Shown: piece by piece, positions 17,383 to 24,927 of the stretch
How the letters are laid out: each line of letters opens with the position of its first letter
Numbering within the stretch: the stretch's first letter is position 1
Assembly (NCBI RefSeq): GCF_947503045.1
Contig: NZ_CANNCF010000001.1
Coordinates: forward strand, 620,001-684,000
Source: an uncultured Tateyamaria sp.
GTDB lineage: Bacteria > Pseudomonadota > Alphaproteobacteria > Rhodobacterales > Rhodobacteraceae
Direction: 5' to 3'
Length of the DNA: 64,000 nucleotides
Position numbers and translations under genes: made by a program
The notes under the pieces: model-generated
Seen by the model: the letters and a program-made list of their open reading frames with translations, nothing else
Databases searched by the model: none
What the model was told of the DNA's origin: nothing

Positions 17383-18180
17383 ATGAAAAGATACATCCCC
17401 TTTGTGAAATCCAACCCGACGGTGGCTGTGATCCGCCTTCAGGGCATGATTGCGGGCGCCGGACGCGGCGCGTTGAATGACGCAAGCCTCGCCCCCGTGA
17501 TCGAAAAGGCATTCGCGCGTGGCAAACCCGCAGCCGTCGCGCTCGAGATCAATTCACCCGGAGGCAGCCCGGTGCAATCCTCGCTGATCGGCGCGCGCAT
17601 CCGCCGCCTCGCGGAGGAAAAAGAGATACCTGTCATCGCATTCGTCGAGGATGTCGCGGCCTCCGGGGGCTATTGGCTGGCTGTGGCTGCTGACGAAATC
17701 TATGCCGACGAAAGCTCCATCGTGGGTTCCATCGGCGTCATCTCGGCCGGGTTCGGGGTACACGAGCTGATGGCACGACAAGGCGTTGAACGGCGCGTCT
17801 ATACATCGGGAAAATCCAAATCGATGCTCGACCCGTTCCGCCCGGAAAAGCCCGAGGATGTCGAACGGCTCAAGACAATCCTGGCCGATGTGCACGAGAA
17901 TTTCATAGACCATGTGACGGCCCGGCGCGGTGATAAACTCGACAAGGAAACAGAGCTGTTCACCGGCGAAGTGTGGCTGGCCAAAAAGGCGCAGGCGCTT
18001 GGCCTGATTGATGGGATCGGGCACCTCCAGCCAATGCTCAAGGACCGCTTTGGCGACAAGGTGCAACTGCGCCGCTACGGTGTGCGACGCCCGTTTCTGG
18101 CGCGCTTCGGGGCGCAAATGGTTGACGACGCGGCCCGCGCTGTCGAAGAACGGGCAGCCTTCGCCCAGTTTGGACTTTAA
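17383..18180 (+). CDS. S49-family signal peptide peptidase-like protease (SppA-like)
   Basis: A 265-residue short-form SppA/S49 serine protease. Visible blocks are EINSPGGSPVQSSLIGARIR, the nucleophile region DVAASGGYWLAVAADEIYAD (Ser in SGGY), SSIVGSIGVISAGFG, and GKSKSMLDPFRPE carrying the candidate general-base lysine. S49 enzymes cleave signal-peptide remnants or membrane proteins with a Ser-Lys dyad. No clear N-terminal membrane anchor is present (MKRYIPFVKSNPTVAVIRLQG). ATG 17383 has GGGGCAGG before it; an upstream TTG at 17335 is less likely. Confidence 0.87.
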   Translation: MKRYIPFVKSNPTVAVIRLQGMIAGAGRGALNDASLAPVIEKAFARGKPAAVALEINSPGGSPVQSSLIGARIRRLAEEKEIPVIAFVEDVAASGGYWLAVAADEIYADESSIVGSIGVISAGFGVHELMARQGVERRVYTSGKSKSMLDPFRPEKPEDVERLKTILADVHENFIDHVTARRGDKLDKETELFTGEVWLAKKAQALGLIDGIGHLQPMLKDRFGDKVQLRRYGVRRPFLARFGAQMVDDAARAVEERAAFAQFGL

Positions 18181-18183
18181 CCT

Positions 18184-18351
18184 ATGCTCTCGAAGATCGT
18201 GATCCTGTTTCTGGTCTTCATGGGTGTGCTCGCCATGTTCGGAAAACTGCACTGGCTGGGCGGCAAACGTTTGACCCGCGCCAAATGCGACGGATGCGGA
18301 CGCTACCGTATCGGAAAGGGGCCCTGCGCCTGCGGACGGGGTAAGACCTGA
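18184..18351 (+). CDS. Small membrane-anchored zinc-ribbon protein
   Basis: A 55-residue gene sits between the protease and antiporter genes, 3 bp after one and overlapping the next by one base (TGATG). It has one N-terminal helix (IVILFLVFMGVLAMF) and then a cysteine-rich tail with CDGCG and CACG, four cysteines that fit a single zinc ribbon. The compact packing and overlap argue that it is real. Function is unknown; it could help assemble or regulate the neighbouring membrane proteins. Confidence 0.7.
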   Translation: MLSKIVILFLVFMGVLAMFGKLHWLGGKRLTRAKCDGCGRYRIGKGPCACGRGKT

Positions 18352-19313
18352 TGGCGGAATTGATGCCATGGCTGCTCAGCGGGTTGGGCCTTCTCATCCT
18401 GCTGCTGGCCGGGGACAGCCTTGTCAAAGGTGCGGTGAACCTGTCGCTGCGCCTTGGAGTGCCTGCGCTGATCGTGTCCCTGACCATTGTGGCCTTTGGT
18501 ACCTCGGCCCCCGAATTGCTGATTTCAATCGAGGCGATCCTTGACGACGCCCCCGGCCTCGCATTGGGCAACGTTGTGGGGTCGAACACGGCCAATATCC
18601 TGCTGGTGCTGGGGATTCCGGCGTTGCTGGCCACCATGCACACGTCGGAGTGCGAAACGCGCAAAACCTATAACTACATGATCGCGGCTTCGCTCTTGTT
18701 CATCGCGCTGGCCTTTCGCGGCGTGTTTGACTGGGTGTCGGGCCTGGTTCTGCTGGGTGCGTTGGCCTATGTCCTGTTTGATCAGGCGATGGAGGCAAAG
18801 GGACATCGCGCCGCCTGTGCCGCCAGCACCGCGGACGAAGAAGAGATCGAAGGTGTCGACCCCGATCTGCCCGGCTGGCGCATCGCCGTCTTTCTGATCC
18901 TCGGCCTGATTGGCTTGCCGCTGGGCGCCAGTCTGCTGGTCGACAACGCCACCGTCATCGCCAAGACCTATGGGGTCAGCGACACGGTCATCGGCCTCAC
19001 CCTTGTGGCGGTGGGCACGTCGCTGCCGGAACTGGCCACCACTGTCATGGCCGCTCTGCGCCGTCAGGCGGATGTGGCACTGGGCAACGTCATCGGGTCC
19101 AACATGTTCAACTTGCTGGCCATCATCGGCATTGCCAGCCTCGTTGGGCCAATCCCGGTGGACCGGTCCTTCCTCACCTTTGATCTGTGGGTCATGCTGG
19201 GCGCCTCGATCCTGCTGGTGCCTTTTGTCTACATGCGGCGCGATATTACGCGCATATGGGGGGTGATCTTGTCAGCCCTTTATGTGGCCTATCTGGTCAT
19301 AGTACTGATCTGA
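18351..19313 (+). CDS. Calcium/sodium antiporter (CaCA family, YrbG-like)
   Basis: A 320-residue membrane protein with two inverted repeats, each with the alpha-motif of cation/Ca exchangers: LTIVAFGTSAPELLIS then LGNVVGSNTANILLVLG, and LTLVAVGTSLPELATT then LGNVIGSNMFNLLAIIG. Acidic residues in the GTS-x-PEL segments are the expected cation ligands. About ten hydrophobic helices are present, with a charged loop (DEEEIEGVDPDLPG) between the halves. It probably expels calcium in exchange for sodium or protons. Confidence 0.92.
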   Translation: MAELMPWLLSGLGLLILLLAGDSLVKGAVNLSLRLGVPALIVSLTIVAFGTSAPELLISIEAILDDAPGLALGNVVGSNTANILLVLGIPALLATMHTSECETRKTYNYMIAASLLFIALAFRGVFDWVSGLVLLGALAYVLFDQAMEAKGHRAACAASTADEEEIEGVDPDLPGWRIAVFLILGLIGLPLGASLLVDNATVIAKTYGVSDTVIGLTLVAVGTSLPELATTVMAALRRQADVALGNVIGSNMFNLLAIIGIASLVGPIPVDRSFLTFDLWVMLGASILLVPFVYMRRDITRIWGVILSALYVAYLVIVLI

Positions 19314-19338
19314 GACGCAGCAGAAAAAGGAGAGTGCG

Positions 19339-20118
19339 ATGACACGCGCGCTTGTGACAGGGGCCGGGCACCGATTGGGTCAGGCCATGGCGATCTATCT
19401 GGCAGGACGCGGCTATGACGTGGCCGTGCATTATGCCAGTTCCGACAAGGGGGCGCTGGACACCGTCGCCGCGATTGAGGCCAAGGGCCAGCGCGGGGTG
19501 GCCCTGCAGGCCGACCTGCTGGATGAGGACGCAACACAAGCCCTGTTTGGACGCGCGGTCGAGGCCCTTGGCGGGCCGATCACCTGCCTTTTGAACAACG
19601 CCTCGATCTTTGAACATGACACGGTCGAAACCGCCACCCGCGCCACGTGGGATCGGCACATGGACAGCAACCTGCGTGCACCCTTCGTTTTGACCCAGGC
19701 CATGGCGGCGCAGGGGTTGGAGGCGACCCATGATGACATGGACGAACCCGTGGCATCCGGCCTGATCCTCAACATGGTGGATCAACGGGTGCGCAAGCTG
19801 ACGCCCGAGTTCATGACCTACACGCTCGCCAAGATGGGGTTGTGGGCGCTGACCCAGACCAGCGCGCGTGCTTTGGCTCCGTCCATTCGAGTCAATGCCA
19901 TCGGTCCGGGCCCGACCTTGCAAGGCGGACGGCAAAGCGCCGAACACTTCGCCGCACAGCGCGCTGCCACCGTTCTGAGCCGTGGATCGAACCCGCAGGA
20001 TATCGTCGCGGCACTTGGATATTTCCTCGACGCGCCGGGAGTCTCGGGCCAGCTGTTATGTGTGGACGGCGGGCAGCATCTGGCATGGGAAACACCTGAC
20101 GTTGTAGGGGTCGAGTAG
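19339..20118 (+). CDS. SDR-family oxidoreductase, pteridine reductase/FolM-like
   Basis: A 259-residue SDR. TGAGHRLGQAMA binds the nucleotide, LLNNASIFEHDTVE is the strand-4 region, and YTLAKMGLWALT gives YxxxK. The combination NNASIFE...ILNMVDQRV...MTYTLAKMGLWALT resembles FolM/pteridine reductases, which reduce dihydrofolate or dihydromonapterin. A basic residue after the glycine motif (GHRLG) fits NADPH. The ribosome site AAAGGAGAG precedes the ATG. Substrate assignment is tentative because SDR subfamilies are hard to separate by eye. Confidence 0.75.
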   Translation: MTRALVTGAGHRLGQAMAIYLAGRGYDVAVHYASSDKGALDTVAAIEAKGQRGVALQADLLDEDATQALFGRAVEALGGPITCLLNNASIFEHDTVETATRATWDRHMDSNLRAPFVLTQAMAAQGLEATHDDMDEPVASGLILNMVDQRVRKLTPEFMTYTLAKMGLWALTQTSARALAPSIRVNAIGPGPTLQGGRQSAEHFAAQRAATVLSRGSNPQDIVAALGYFLDAPGVSGQLLCVDGGQHLAWETPDVVGVE

Positions 20119-20394
20119 GTGACCCTCCGTCAAGTTTTGCACCGCGTTAATCTCTGTTACAAAACCGTTACCAAAAGCCCTTTAGATTCAGTAACTTGCC
20201 ATGTGTAAAAAAATAAAACTAGCAAGAACAAGAGCTTATGGCGGTGATTAAAAATTAGGCAAACCGGAGAAATGCCCAAAAAACAACGGAAAATTCCAAA
20301 GGCCCAGAACTTGTCTCCAGACTTATCCACAGCATCCGTGGATGCAAGATCGCTTGAACCCGCACCGTAATCATTGCAGCAAATCGCGAATCAA
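20119..20394. other. AT-rich intergenic region with a consensus DnaA box
   Basis: This 276-bp gap upstream of uvrC is far richer in A and T than its surroundings, with A-rich stretches around 20205-20300. It contains a perfect DnaA-box 9-mer TTATCCACA at 20323-20331, followed at 20332-20345 by the inverted repeat gcatcc-gt-ggatgc. I see only one such box and no cluster, so it is not evidence for a replication origin. It could be a DnaA-controlled promoter for uvrC. Confidence 0.5.
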
Positions 20395-22284
20395 ATGACC
20401 ACCTCCAAGGATACCCCACAACCTGAAAGCGAACCTGCCGCGCCGGTGGGGTATGCGGTCATTCAGGGCTATCTGAAAACGCTGGATGCTTCGCCCGGTG
20501 TTTACCGCATGCTCGACCGCGAAAGTCGGGTGCTTTACGTCGGCAAGGCCCGCAACCTGCGCGCCCGCGTGTCGAACTATTCCCGCCCCTCGGCGCAGCA
20601 TTCCGGGCGCATCGCGCGCATGATCTCGATGACCGCCTCGATGATGTTCCTGACCACGCGAACAGAAACAGAGGCGTTGCTGCTTGAACAGAACCTGATC
20701 AAACAGCTCAAGCCCAAGTTCAACGTGCTGTTGCGTGACGACAAGAGTTTTCCAAATATCCTCGTGACCGGCGATCACCCATTTCCGCAGATCAAAAAGC
20801 ATCGCGGCGCCAAAAAGGAAAAGGGCGCCTATTACGGCCCCTTTGCCAGCGCGGGCGCGGTCAATCGCACGCTGAACCAGTTGCAGCGGGTGTTCCTGCT
20901 GCGCAATTGCACGGATTCGATGTTTTCGACCCGTACGCGTCCCTGTCTGCAATACCAGATCAAACGCTGCTCGGGCCCGTGTGTGGGCCTGATCTCGGAA
21001 GCGGACTATGCCAAAACGGTCAAGGACGCCGAACGCTTTCTGTCCGGGCGCAGCACCGACATTCAGGCGGAATTGGCGGGCCAGATGCAAAAAGCCTCCG
21101 AAGATATGGAGTTCGAGCGCGCTGCCGCCCTGCGCGACCGCATCCGCGCCATGACGCAGGTGCAATCGGCCCAAGGCATCAACCCCAAAGGCGTGGACGA
21201 GGCCGACATCGTGGCCCTGCACATGGAAAGCGGGCAGGCCTGCGTGCAGGTGTTTTTCATTCGCGCGGGCCAGAACTGGGGCAACCGCGATTTCTACCCC
21301 CGCGTGGGTGCGGATGTGGACGCCGCCGAAGTGCTCGAGGCGTTTCTGGGCCAGTTCTATGACACCAAGGAACCGCCGCGACAGTTGATCCTGTCCAACC
21401 AGATCGAAAACCCCGACCTGATGGCCGACGCCCTTGGGCAAAAGCTGGGGCGCAGGGTCGAGCTGCTGGTGCCTCAGCGCGGTGAAAAGGCCGAGTTGGT
21501 GGACAGCGCATTGCGTAACGCCCGCGAAAGCCTCGCACGCAAGATGGCGGAAAGTGCCACTCAGACCAAACTGCTGAAGGGGCTTGCCGAGGCCTTTGAT
21601 CTGTCCAAAGTGCCCGAGCGCATCGAGGTCTATGACAACAGCCACATTCAGGGCACCAACGCCGTGGGTGCGATGATCGTTGCGGGCCCCGAAGGGTTCA
21701 TGAAAAACAGCTATCGCAAGTTCAACATCAAGGGCGATGACCTGGTGCCTGGCGACGATTTCGGGATGATGAAAGAGGTGCTGCACCGCCGGTTCAAACG
21801 GTTGCTGGCCGAGGACCCGGACCGGGAAAAAGGCATGTGGCCGGACCTGCTCTTGATCGACGGCGGGGCAGGGCAGGTGAGCGCGGTGGCCCAGATCATG
21901 GGCGAACATGGGGTGGGCGACATCCCCATGGTTGGTGTGGCCAAAGGCGTGGACCGCGACGCGGGCAAAGAGGAATTCCACCGTATCGGTCAGCGCCCCT
22001 TTGCGCTGCGCCACAACGATCCCGTGCTTTATTTCGTGCAGCGCATGCGGGACGAGGCGCACCGCTTTGCCATCGGCACACACCGCGCCAAGCGGGCCAA
22101 GTCTAACATGAAAAACCCGCTTGATGATATTCCGGGCGTGGGTGCTGCGCGCAAGCGTGCGCTGCTGGCGCATTTCGGGTCTGCCAAGGCCGTCGGGCGC
22201 GCCAATCTCGCCGACCTCAAAGCTGTCGAGGGTGTGTCAGAAGGGCTGGCGCAAAAAGTCTACGACTTCTTTCACGACACGTAA
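20395..22284 (+). CDS. uvrC: Excinuclease ABC subunit C
   Basis: UvrC makes the dual incisions in nucleotide excision repair. The 629-residue protein has the expected order: GIY-YIG nuclease ([27 protein letters not shown]), a cysteine-containing region ([15 protein letters not shown]), a UVR domain ([15 protein letters not shown]) that binds UvrB, the RNase H-like nuclease ([21 protein letters not shown]), and C-terminal helix-hairpin-helix DNA-binding motifs ([21 protein letters not shown]). ATG 20395 is preferred; an upstream TTG at 20374 would add seven residues. The pgsA-moaD-moaE block follows after one convergent gene. Confidence 0.95.
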   Translation: MTTSKDTPQPESEPAAPVGYAVIQGYLKTLDASPGVYRMLDRESRVLYVGKARNLRARVSNYSRPSAQHSGRIARMISMTASMMFLTTRTETEALLLEQNLIKQLKPKFNVLLRDDKSFPNILVTGDHPFPQIKKHRGAKKEKGAYYGPFASAGAVNRTLNQLQRVFLLRNCTDSMFSTRTRPCLQYQIKRCSGPCVGLISEADYAKTVKDAERFLSGRSTDIQAELAGQMQKASEDMEFERAAALRDRIRAMTQVQSAQGINPKGVDEADIVALHMESGQACVQVFFIRAGQNWGNRDFYPRVGADVDAAEVLEAFLGQFYDTKEPPRQLILSNQIENPDLMADALGQKLGRRVELLVPQRGEKAELVDSALRNARESLARKMAESATQTKLLKGLAEAFDLSKVPERIEVYDNSHIQGTNAVGAMIVAGPEGFMKNSYRKFNIKGDDLVPGDDFGMMKEVLHRRFKRLLAEDPDREKGMWPDLLLIDGGAGQVSAVAQIMGEHGVGDIPMVGVAKGVDRDAGKEEFHRIGQRPFALRHNDPVLYFVQRMRDEAHRFAIGTHRAKRAKSNMKNPLDDIPGVGAARKRALLAHFGSAKAVGRANLADLKAVEGVSEGLAQKVYDFFHDT

Positions 22285-22304
22285 GGCGCACGTGTCCGTG
22301 CGCC
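22285..22304. terminator. Hairpin terminator after uvrC
   Basis: Arms ggcgcac (22285-22291) and gtgcgcc (22298-22304) pair perfectly around a 6-base loop, immediately after the uvrC stop and before the convergent VPLPA-CTERM gene. No T-run follows on the plus strand. A closely related hairpin lies at 24580-24598. Confidence 0.6.
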
Positions 22305-22317
22305 TCCGTCTGGTCTG

Positions 22318-22893
22318 TCAGGTCGACGTGCGAGACGACTTGCGCCTTAGCGCAGCAAGCCCGCCAAGCCCCCCAAGCAGCAGCAGCGCGCCGGCCGGCA
22401 GCGGTACCGCAGATGGCGGCGTGACGGTAAAGGTCAGGTTGTCCGCCAGAATGCCGCCATTGCCGATCTCGCCCGTTACCCCAAACCGGATATAGGCGGC
22501 ACTTGCTGTCGAAAGCGCGAGGGTCATCAGTCCGGATGTCGATCCGGAAATGTCCAGCGTCACATTTTCGATGACATTGTCCATCAAATCAAATGCCGTG
22601 AGGAACAGACGATCAGAGTCCGACCCTCCGTCTCCCAGATCAACCGAGATACCCGACCCGACGCCGTTGAACGTGGCCGTCCAGAAGGACGTCGTCACGC
22701 CCGTTGCCACCAATGCCGTCACCCCGGGCAGGGTCCCGCCGTTGTCGATCTGACAAGCCGTCGCCATGGGCCCGGTCGTGATTGTCACCTCGAAGGTTGT
22801 GCAATCGGCTGTGCTGTCAAAGTTCAATACCGTGGCATGTGAAGCCGTGGCGCCAAGTGCCAGAACGGCTGCAGCGCAGAGTAATTTTATCAT
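22318..22893 (-). CDS. VPLPA-CTERM sorting-domain protein
   Basis: A 191-residue exported protein. It starts with a signal peptide (MIKLLCAAAVLALGATASHA) and ends with the three-part C-terminal sorting signal VPLPAGALLLLGGLGGLAALRRK: a VPLPA motif, a hydrophobic helix and a basic end. Such tails are recognised by exosortase/VPEID-type systems and are linked to surface or extracellular-matrix proteins in Proteobacteria. The middle is a low-complexity beta-rich domain with Gly, Ser, Thr and Asp and two cysteines. The exosortase gene is not in this window. Function of the mature domain is unknown. Confidence 0.85.
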   Translation of the reverse strand: MIKLLCAAAVLALGATASHATVLNFDSTADCTTFEVTITTGPMATACQIDNGGTLPGVTALVATGVTTSFWTATFNGVGSGISVDLGDGGSDSDRLFLTAFDLMDNVIENVTLDISGSTSGLMTLALSTASAAYIRFGVTGEIGNGGILADNLTFTVTPPSAVPLPAGALLLLGGLGGLAALRRKSSRTST

Positions 22894-23106
22894 CTCAAAT
22901 CCTTTCCGAAAAATACTGGATATTCAATCAGTGAGGGAAAATTACCCGAAAACGAGTGATTCTGATAGGGTTGTGTGCCTTTGCCCGACAGTTCGTGTTG
23001 CAATGACGTGGGGCGGTATCGCCCTCGTTTGACCGGTCTCGCCAATTTGAGACCGGATGATCGGATCGCGCTTTAACGCCCGCAACTTGCGGGATAGGGT
23101 GCGGCC

Positions 23107-23766
23107 ATGATCTGGACCATTCCGAATATCCTCACGACTCTGCGCTTGTTGGCGGCGCCGCTGGTGGCGGTGATGTTCCTCTATTTCACACGGCCTTACG
23201 CGGATATCTTTGCCGTGGTTCTGTTTGTCGGGGCGGCGATCACCGACTGGTTCGACGGTTATCTCGCGAGGGCCTGGGGCCAGCAGACCCGGTTTGGCAC
23301 GATGCTTGATCCCATCGCGGACAAGGCGATGGTGGTGATCGCACTGATGGTGATCATCGCCTTTTCCTCGTGGTCGCCCTGGCTTGTGCTGCCCGCCACG
23401 ATGATCCTGTTTCGCGAGGTGTTCGTGTCCGGCCTGCGCGAATTCCTTGGCGACACGGCGGGCACGCTGAAGGTCACACAACTGGCGAAATGGAAAACCA
23501 CGCTGCAGATGGTCGCCATCGCCGTGCTGTTCTCGCAAGGCGTGTTCGAACATTACTTTGGCATGTCGATCTGGGGCATGGATGAGCAGATGGTGTCCTC
23601 GATCCTCAATGGAGAACAGCCCGATCTGCAAGGCCTGGGATGGAAGCTGGCGGGGGCCGAGTGGGCGGGTCGCATCGGGCTGTGGTTGCTGTGGATCGCG
23701 GCGACGCTGACTCTGATCACGGGCTGGGATTATTTCCGCAAGGCGATGCCTTTTCTGAAAGGATGA
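23107..23766 (+). CDS. pgsA: CDP-diacylglycerol--glycerol-3-phosphate 3-phosphatidyltransferase
   Basis: This integral membrane enzyme makes phosphatidylglycerophosphate, the committed step to phosphatidylglycerol. The 219-residue protein begins MIWTIPNILTTLRLLAAPL and carries the CDP-alcohol phosphotransferase motif D-x2-DG-x2-AR-x8-G-x3-D-x3-D, seen as DWFDGYLAR, then FGTMLDPIADK. REVFVSGLREFLG is another PgsA hallmark. It is followed by moaD with an ATGA overlap and moaE 4 bp later, a gene order I associate with Rhodobacterales. Confidence 0.93.
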   Translation: MIWTIPNILTTLRLLAAPLVAVMFLYFTRPYADIFAVVLFVGAAITDWFDGYLARAWGQQTRFGTMLDPIADKAMVVIALMVIIAFSSWSPWLVLPATMILFREVFVSGLREFLGDTAGTLKVTQLAKWKTTLQMVAIAVLFSQGVFEHYFGMSIWGMDEQMVSSILNGEQPDLQGLGWKLAGAEWAGRIGLWLLWIAATLTLITGWDYFRKAMPFLKG

Positions 23767-24017
23767 GTGCGATGGATGTTCTCTATTTTGCATGGGTGCG
23801 CGAACGCATTGGCCTGCCGCGCGAACGGGTGGACAGCTCTGCCGCCACAGTTATGGATCTGGTTGAGGAATTGCGTGGGCGCGAAGAACGCTATGCCGCT
23901 GCCTTTGCCGATATCTCGGCCCTGCGCGTGGCGGTCGATCAGGAACTGGTCGATTTCGACACCTCCCTGAACGGCGCGCGCGAAGTGGCGTTCTTTCCCC
24001 CGATGACAGGGGGCTAG
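23763..24017 (+). CDS. moaD: Molybdopterin synthase small subunit (sulfur carrier)
   Basis: An 84-residue ubiquitin-fold sulfur carrier that donates sulfur for molybdopterin synthesis. It has the MoaD start (MDVLYFAWVRERIGLPRE) and the required C-terminal Gly-Gly (FFPPMTGG), which is thiocarboxylated. The ATG at 23763 overlaps the pgsA stop (ATGA); ATG 23772 is an alternative giving the more usual length of 81. It lies 4 bp upstream of its partner moaE. Confidence 0.93.
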   Translation: MSAMDVLYFAWVRERIGLPRERVDSSAATVMDLVEELRGREERYAAAFADISALRVAVDQELVDFDTSLNGAREVAFFPPMTGG

Positions 24018-24021
24018 GCCC

Positions 24022-24462
24022 ATGCGCGTCGTCGTGCAGGACAGCCCCTTCGATCTGGGAGTCGAGACCGAGAAGTTCGCGCAAGGCTGCAGCGCGTCTG
24101 GCGCCATCGTCACCTTTACCGGCGTCGTGCGCGACGTGGCCGGTGGTCTGGAGGTGATGGAGATCGAACATTACCCAGGCATGACCCAAAGCGCGCTGGA
24201 GGAGATCGCCACGCAGGCAGTGTCCCGCTGGAGCCTTGAGGATGCGCTGGTCATTCACCGTCATGGCCCCCTGCGCGTGGGCGAGATGATCATGATGGTC
24301 GCCACCGCAGCACGCCACCGCAAGGATGCGTTCGAGGCAGCGGAATTCCTGATGGACTACCTCAAATCCCGCGCGCCGTTCTGGAAGCGGGAAGTTACCT
24401 CGGACGGAGCGGCCTGGGTCGAGGCGAAAGCGGCAGACGAGGATGCGCTGGACCGCTGGTGA
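24022..24462 (+). CDS. moaE: Molybdopterin synthase catalytic subunit
   Basis: MoaE with MoaD converts cyclic pyranopterin monophosphate to molybdopterin. The 146-residue protein shows GAIVTFTGVVRDV, the MEIEHYPGMTQSALEEIA segment, VIHRHGPLRVGEMIMMVATAARHRKDAFEAAEFLMDYLKSRAPFWKRE with the conserved lysines near the active site, and a normal length. A MoaB/MogA-type gene lies much farther on at 57994. The other moa/moe genes are outside the window. Confidence 0.95.
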   Translation: MRVVVQDSPFDLGVETEKFAQGCSASGAIVTFTGVVRDVAGGLEVMEIEHYPGMTQSALEEIATQAVSRWSLEDALVIHRHGPLRVGEMIMMVATAARHRKDAFEAAEFLMDYLKSRAPFWKREVTSDGAAWVEAKAADEDALDRW

Positions 24463-24493
24463 TCCAAAGGCCGCTGCGCGACGCCATTTTATG

Positions 24494-24551
24494 AGGGGCT
24501 TTGCCCCGTCGCTGGCGCGACTCCCCAGGATTTTTTGAAAACAGAGAAGCA
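24494..24551. repeat. Intergenic repeat-like element with two short hairpins
   Basis: Between the convergent moaE and 24601 genes is the string ggggctttgcccc (hairpin), then cgctggcgcgactcccc, then an A/T-rich stretch ggattttttgaaaacagag. From memory this composite pattern recurs beside many genes in Rhodobacterales genomes as an unnamed dispersed repeat, but only one copy is seen here, so the repeat label cannot be proved from this window. Confidence 0.35.
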
Positions 24552-24579
24552 GGTCGGACTGGGATGGTCTGGCCTGTAA

Positions 24580-24598
24580 GGCGGACGTGTCGTCCGCC
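24580..24598. terminator. Hairpin terminator between moaE and the coiled-coil membrane gene
   Basis: Arms ggcggac (24580-24586) and gtccgcc (24592-24598) pair perfectly around the 5-base loop gtgtc. It lies 3 bp before the stop of the minus-strand gene and 118 bp after moaE, so it probably ends the minus-strand transcript and backs up termination of the moa operon. Confidence 0.6.
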
Positions 24599-24600
24599 CA

Positions 24601-24927
24601 TCAGCTGGCTTGTTGCCGTTCGATCCAGGCGCGCAGTTCTTCGGTTTCGTGGCGCGCATCGCGCAGTCCGTCCATGGCCGCGCGCAGCTCGGCTTCGGTC
24701 TGGGCCAGCTGGTTGGTCAGTTCCGCCTCGCGTTGTTGCAGATAGGTGATCGCCTGATCGCGGGTTTCCTCGGCCTCGTGCAACTCCTGGCTCATCCGGT
24801 CGAGTTCGGCCACATCCCCTGCTGCCACGCGGGTAAAGCGGTGGATCAGCCAATTGGCAAACCAGCCGAGACAAAATGCGACGAACAGAACGATCGCCGT
24901 CGCAATGACAAACTCGGCTCTACTCAT
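24601..24927 (-). CDS. Small membrane protein with C-terminal coiled coil
   Basis: A 108-residue protein of unknown function. It has one N-terminal membrane helix (FVIATAIVLFVAFCLGWFANWLI) followed by a long heptad-rich, charged segment (from ~40 to 105: ELDRMSQELHEAEETRDQAITYLQQREAELTNQLAQ) that should form a coiled coil. Its start overlaps the end of the OmpA-family gene by 8 bp, so the two are co-translated and may interact. It resembles LapA/YhcB-like membrane-anchored coiled coils only in general design. Confidence 0.8.
   Translation of the reverse strand: MSRAEFVIATAIVLFVAFCLGWFANWLIHRFTRVAAGDVAELDRMSQELHEAEETRDQAITYLQQREAELTNQLAQTEAELRAAMDGLRDARHETEELRAWIERQQAS

Noticed and set aside
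20201-20251. Short ATG frame of 16 codons in the AT-rich gap before uvrC as a leader peptide
   Set aside because: No runs of one regulatory amino acid, no attenuator hairpin and no amino acid operon downstream.
20323-20331. Replication origin at the DnaA box
   Set aside because: Only one box, no clustered boxes, and none of the usual origin-neighbour genes (dnaA, dnaN, parAB, repABC) in the window.
20371-22173. Minus-strand frame of 600 residues opposite uvrC
   Set aside because: It has the composition of an antisense shadow (many His, Gln, Ala and Arg), while uvrC on the other strand has all family motifs.
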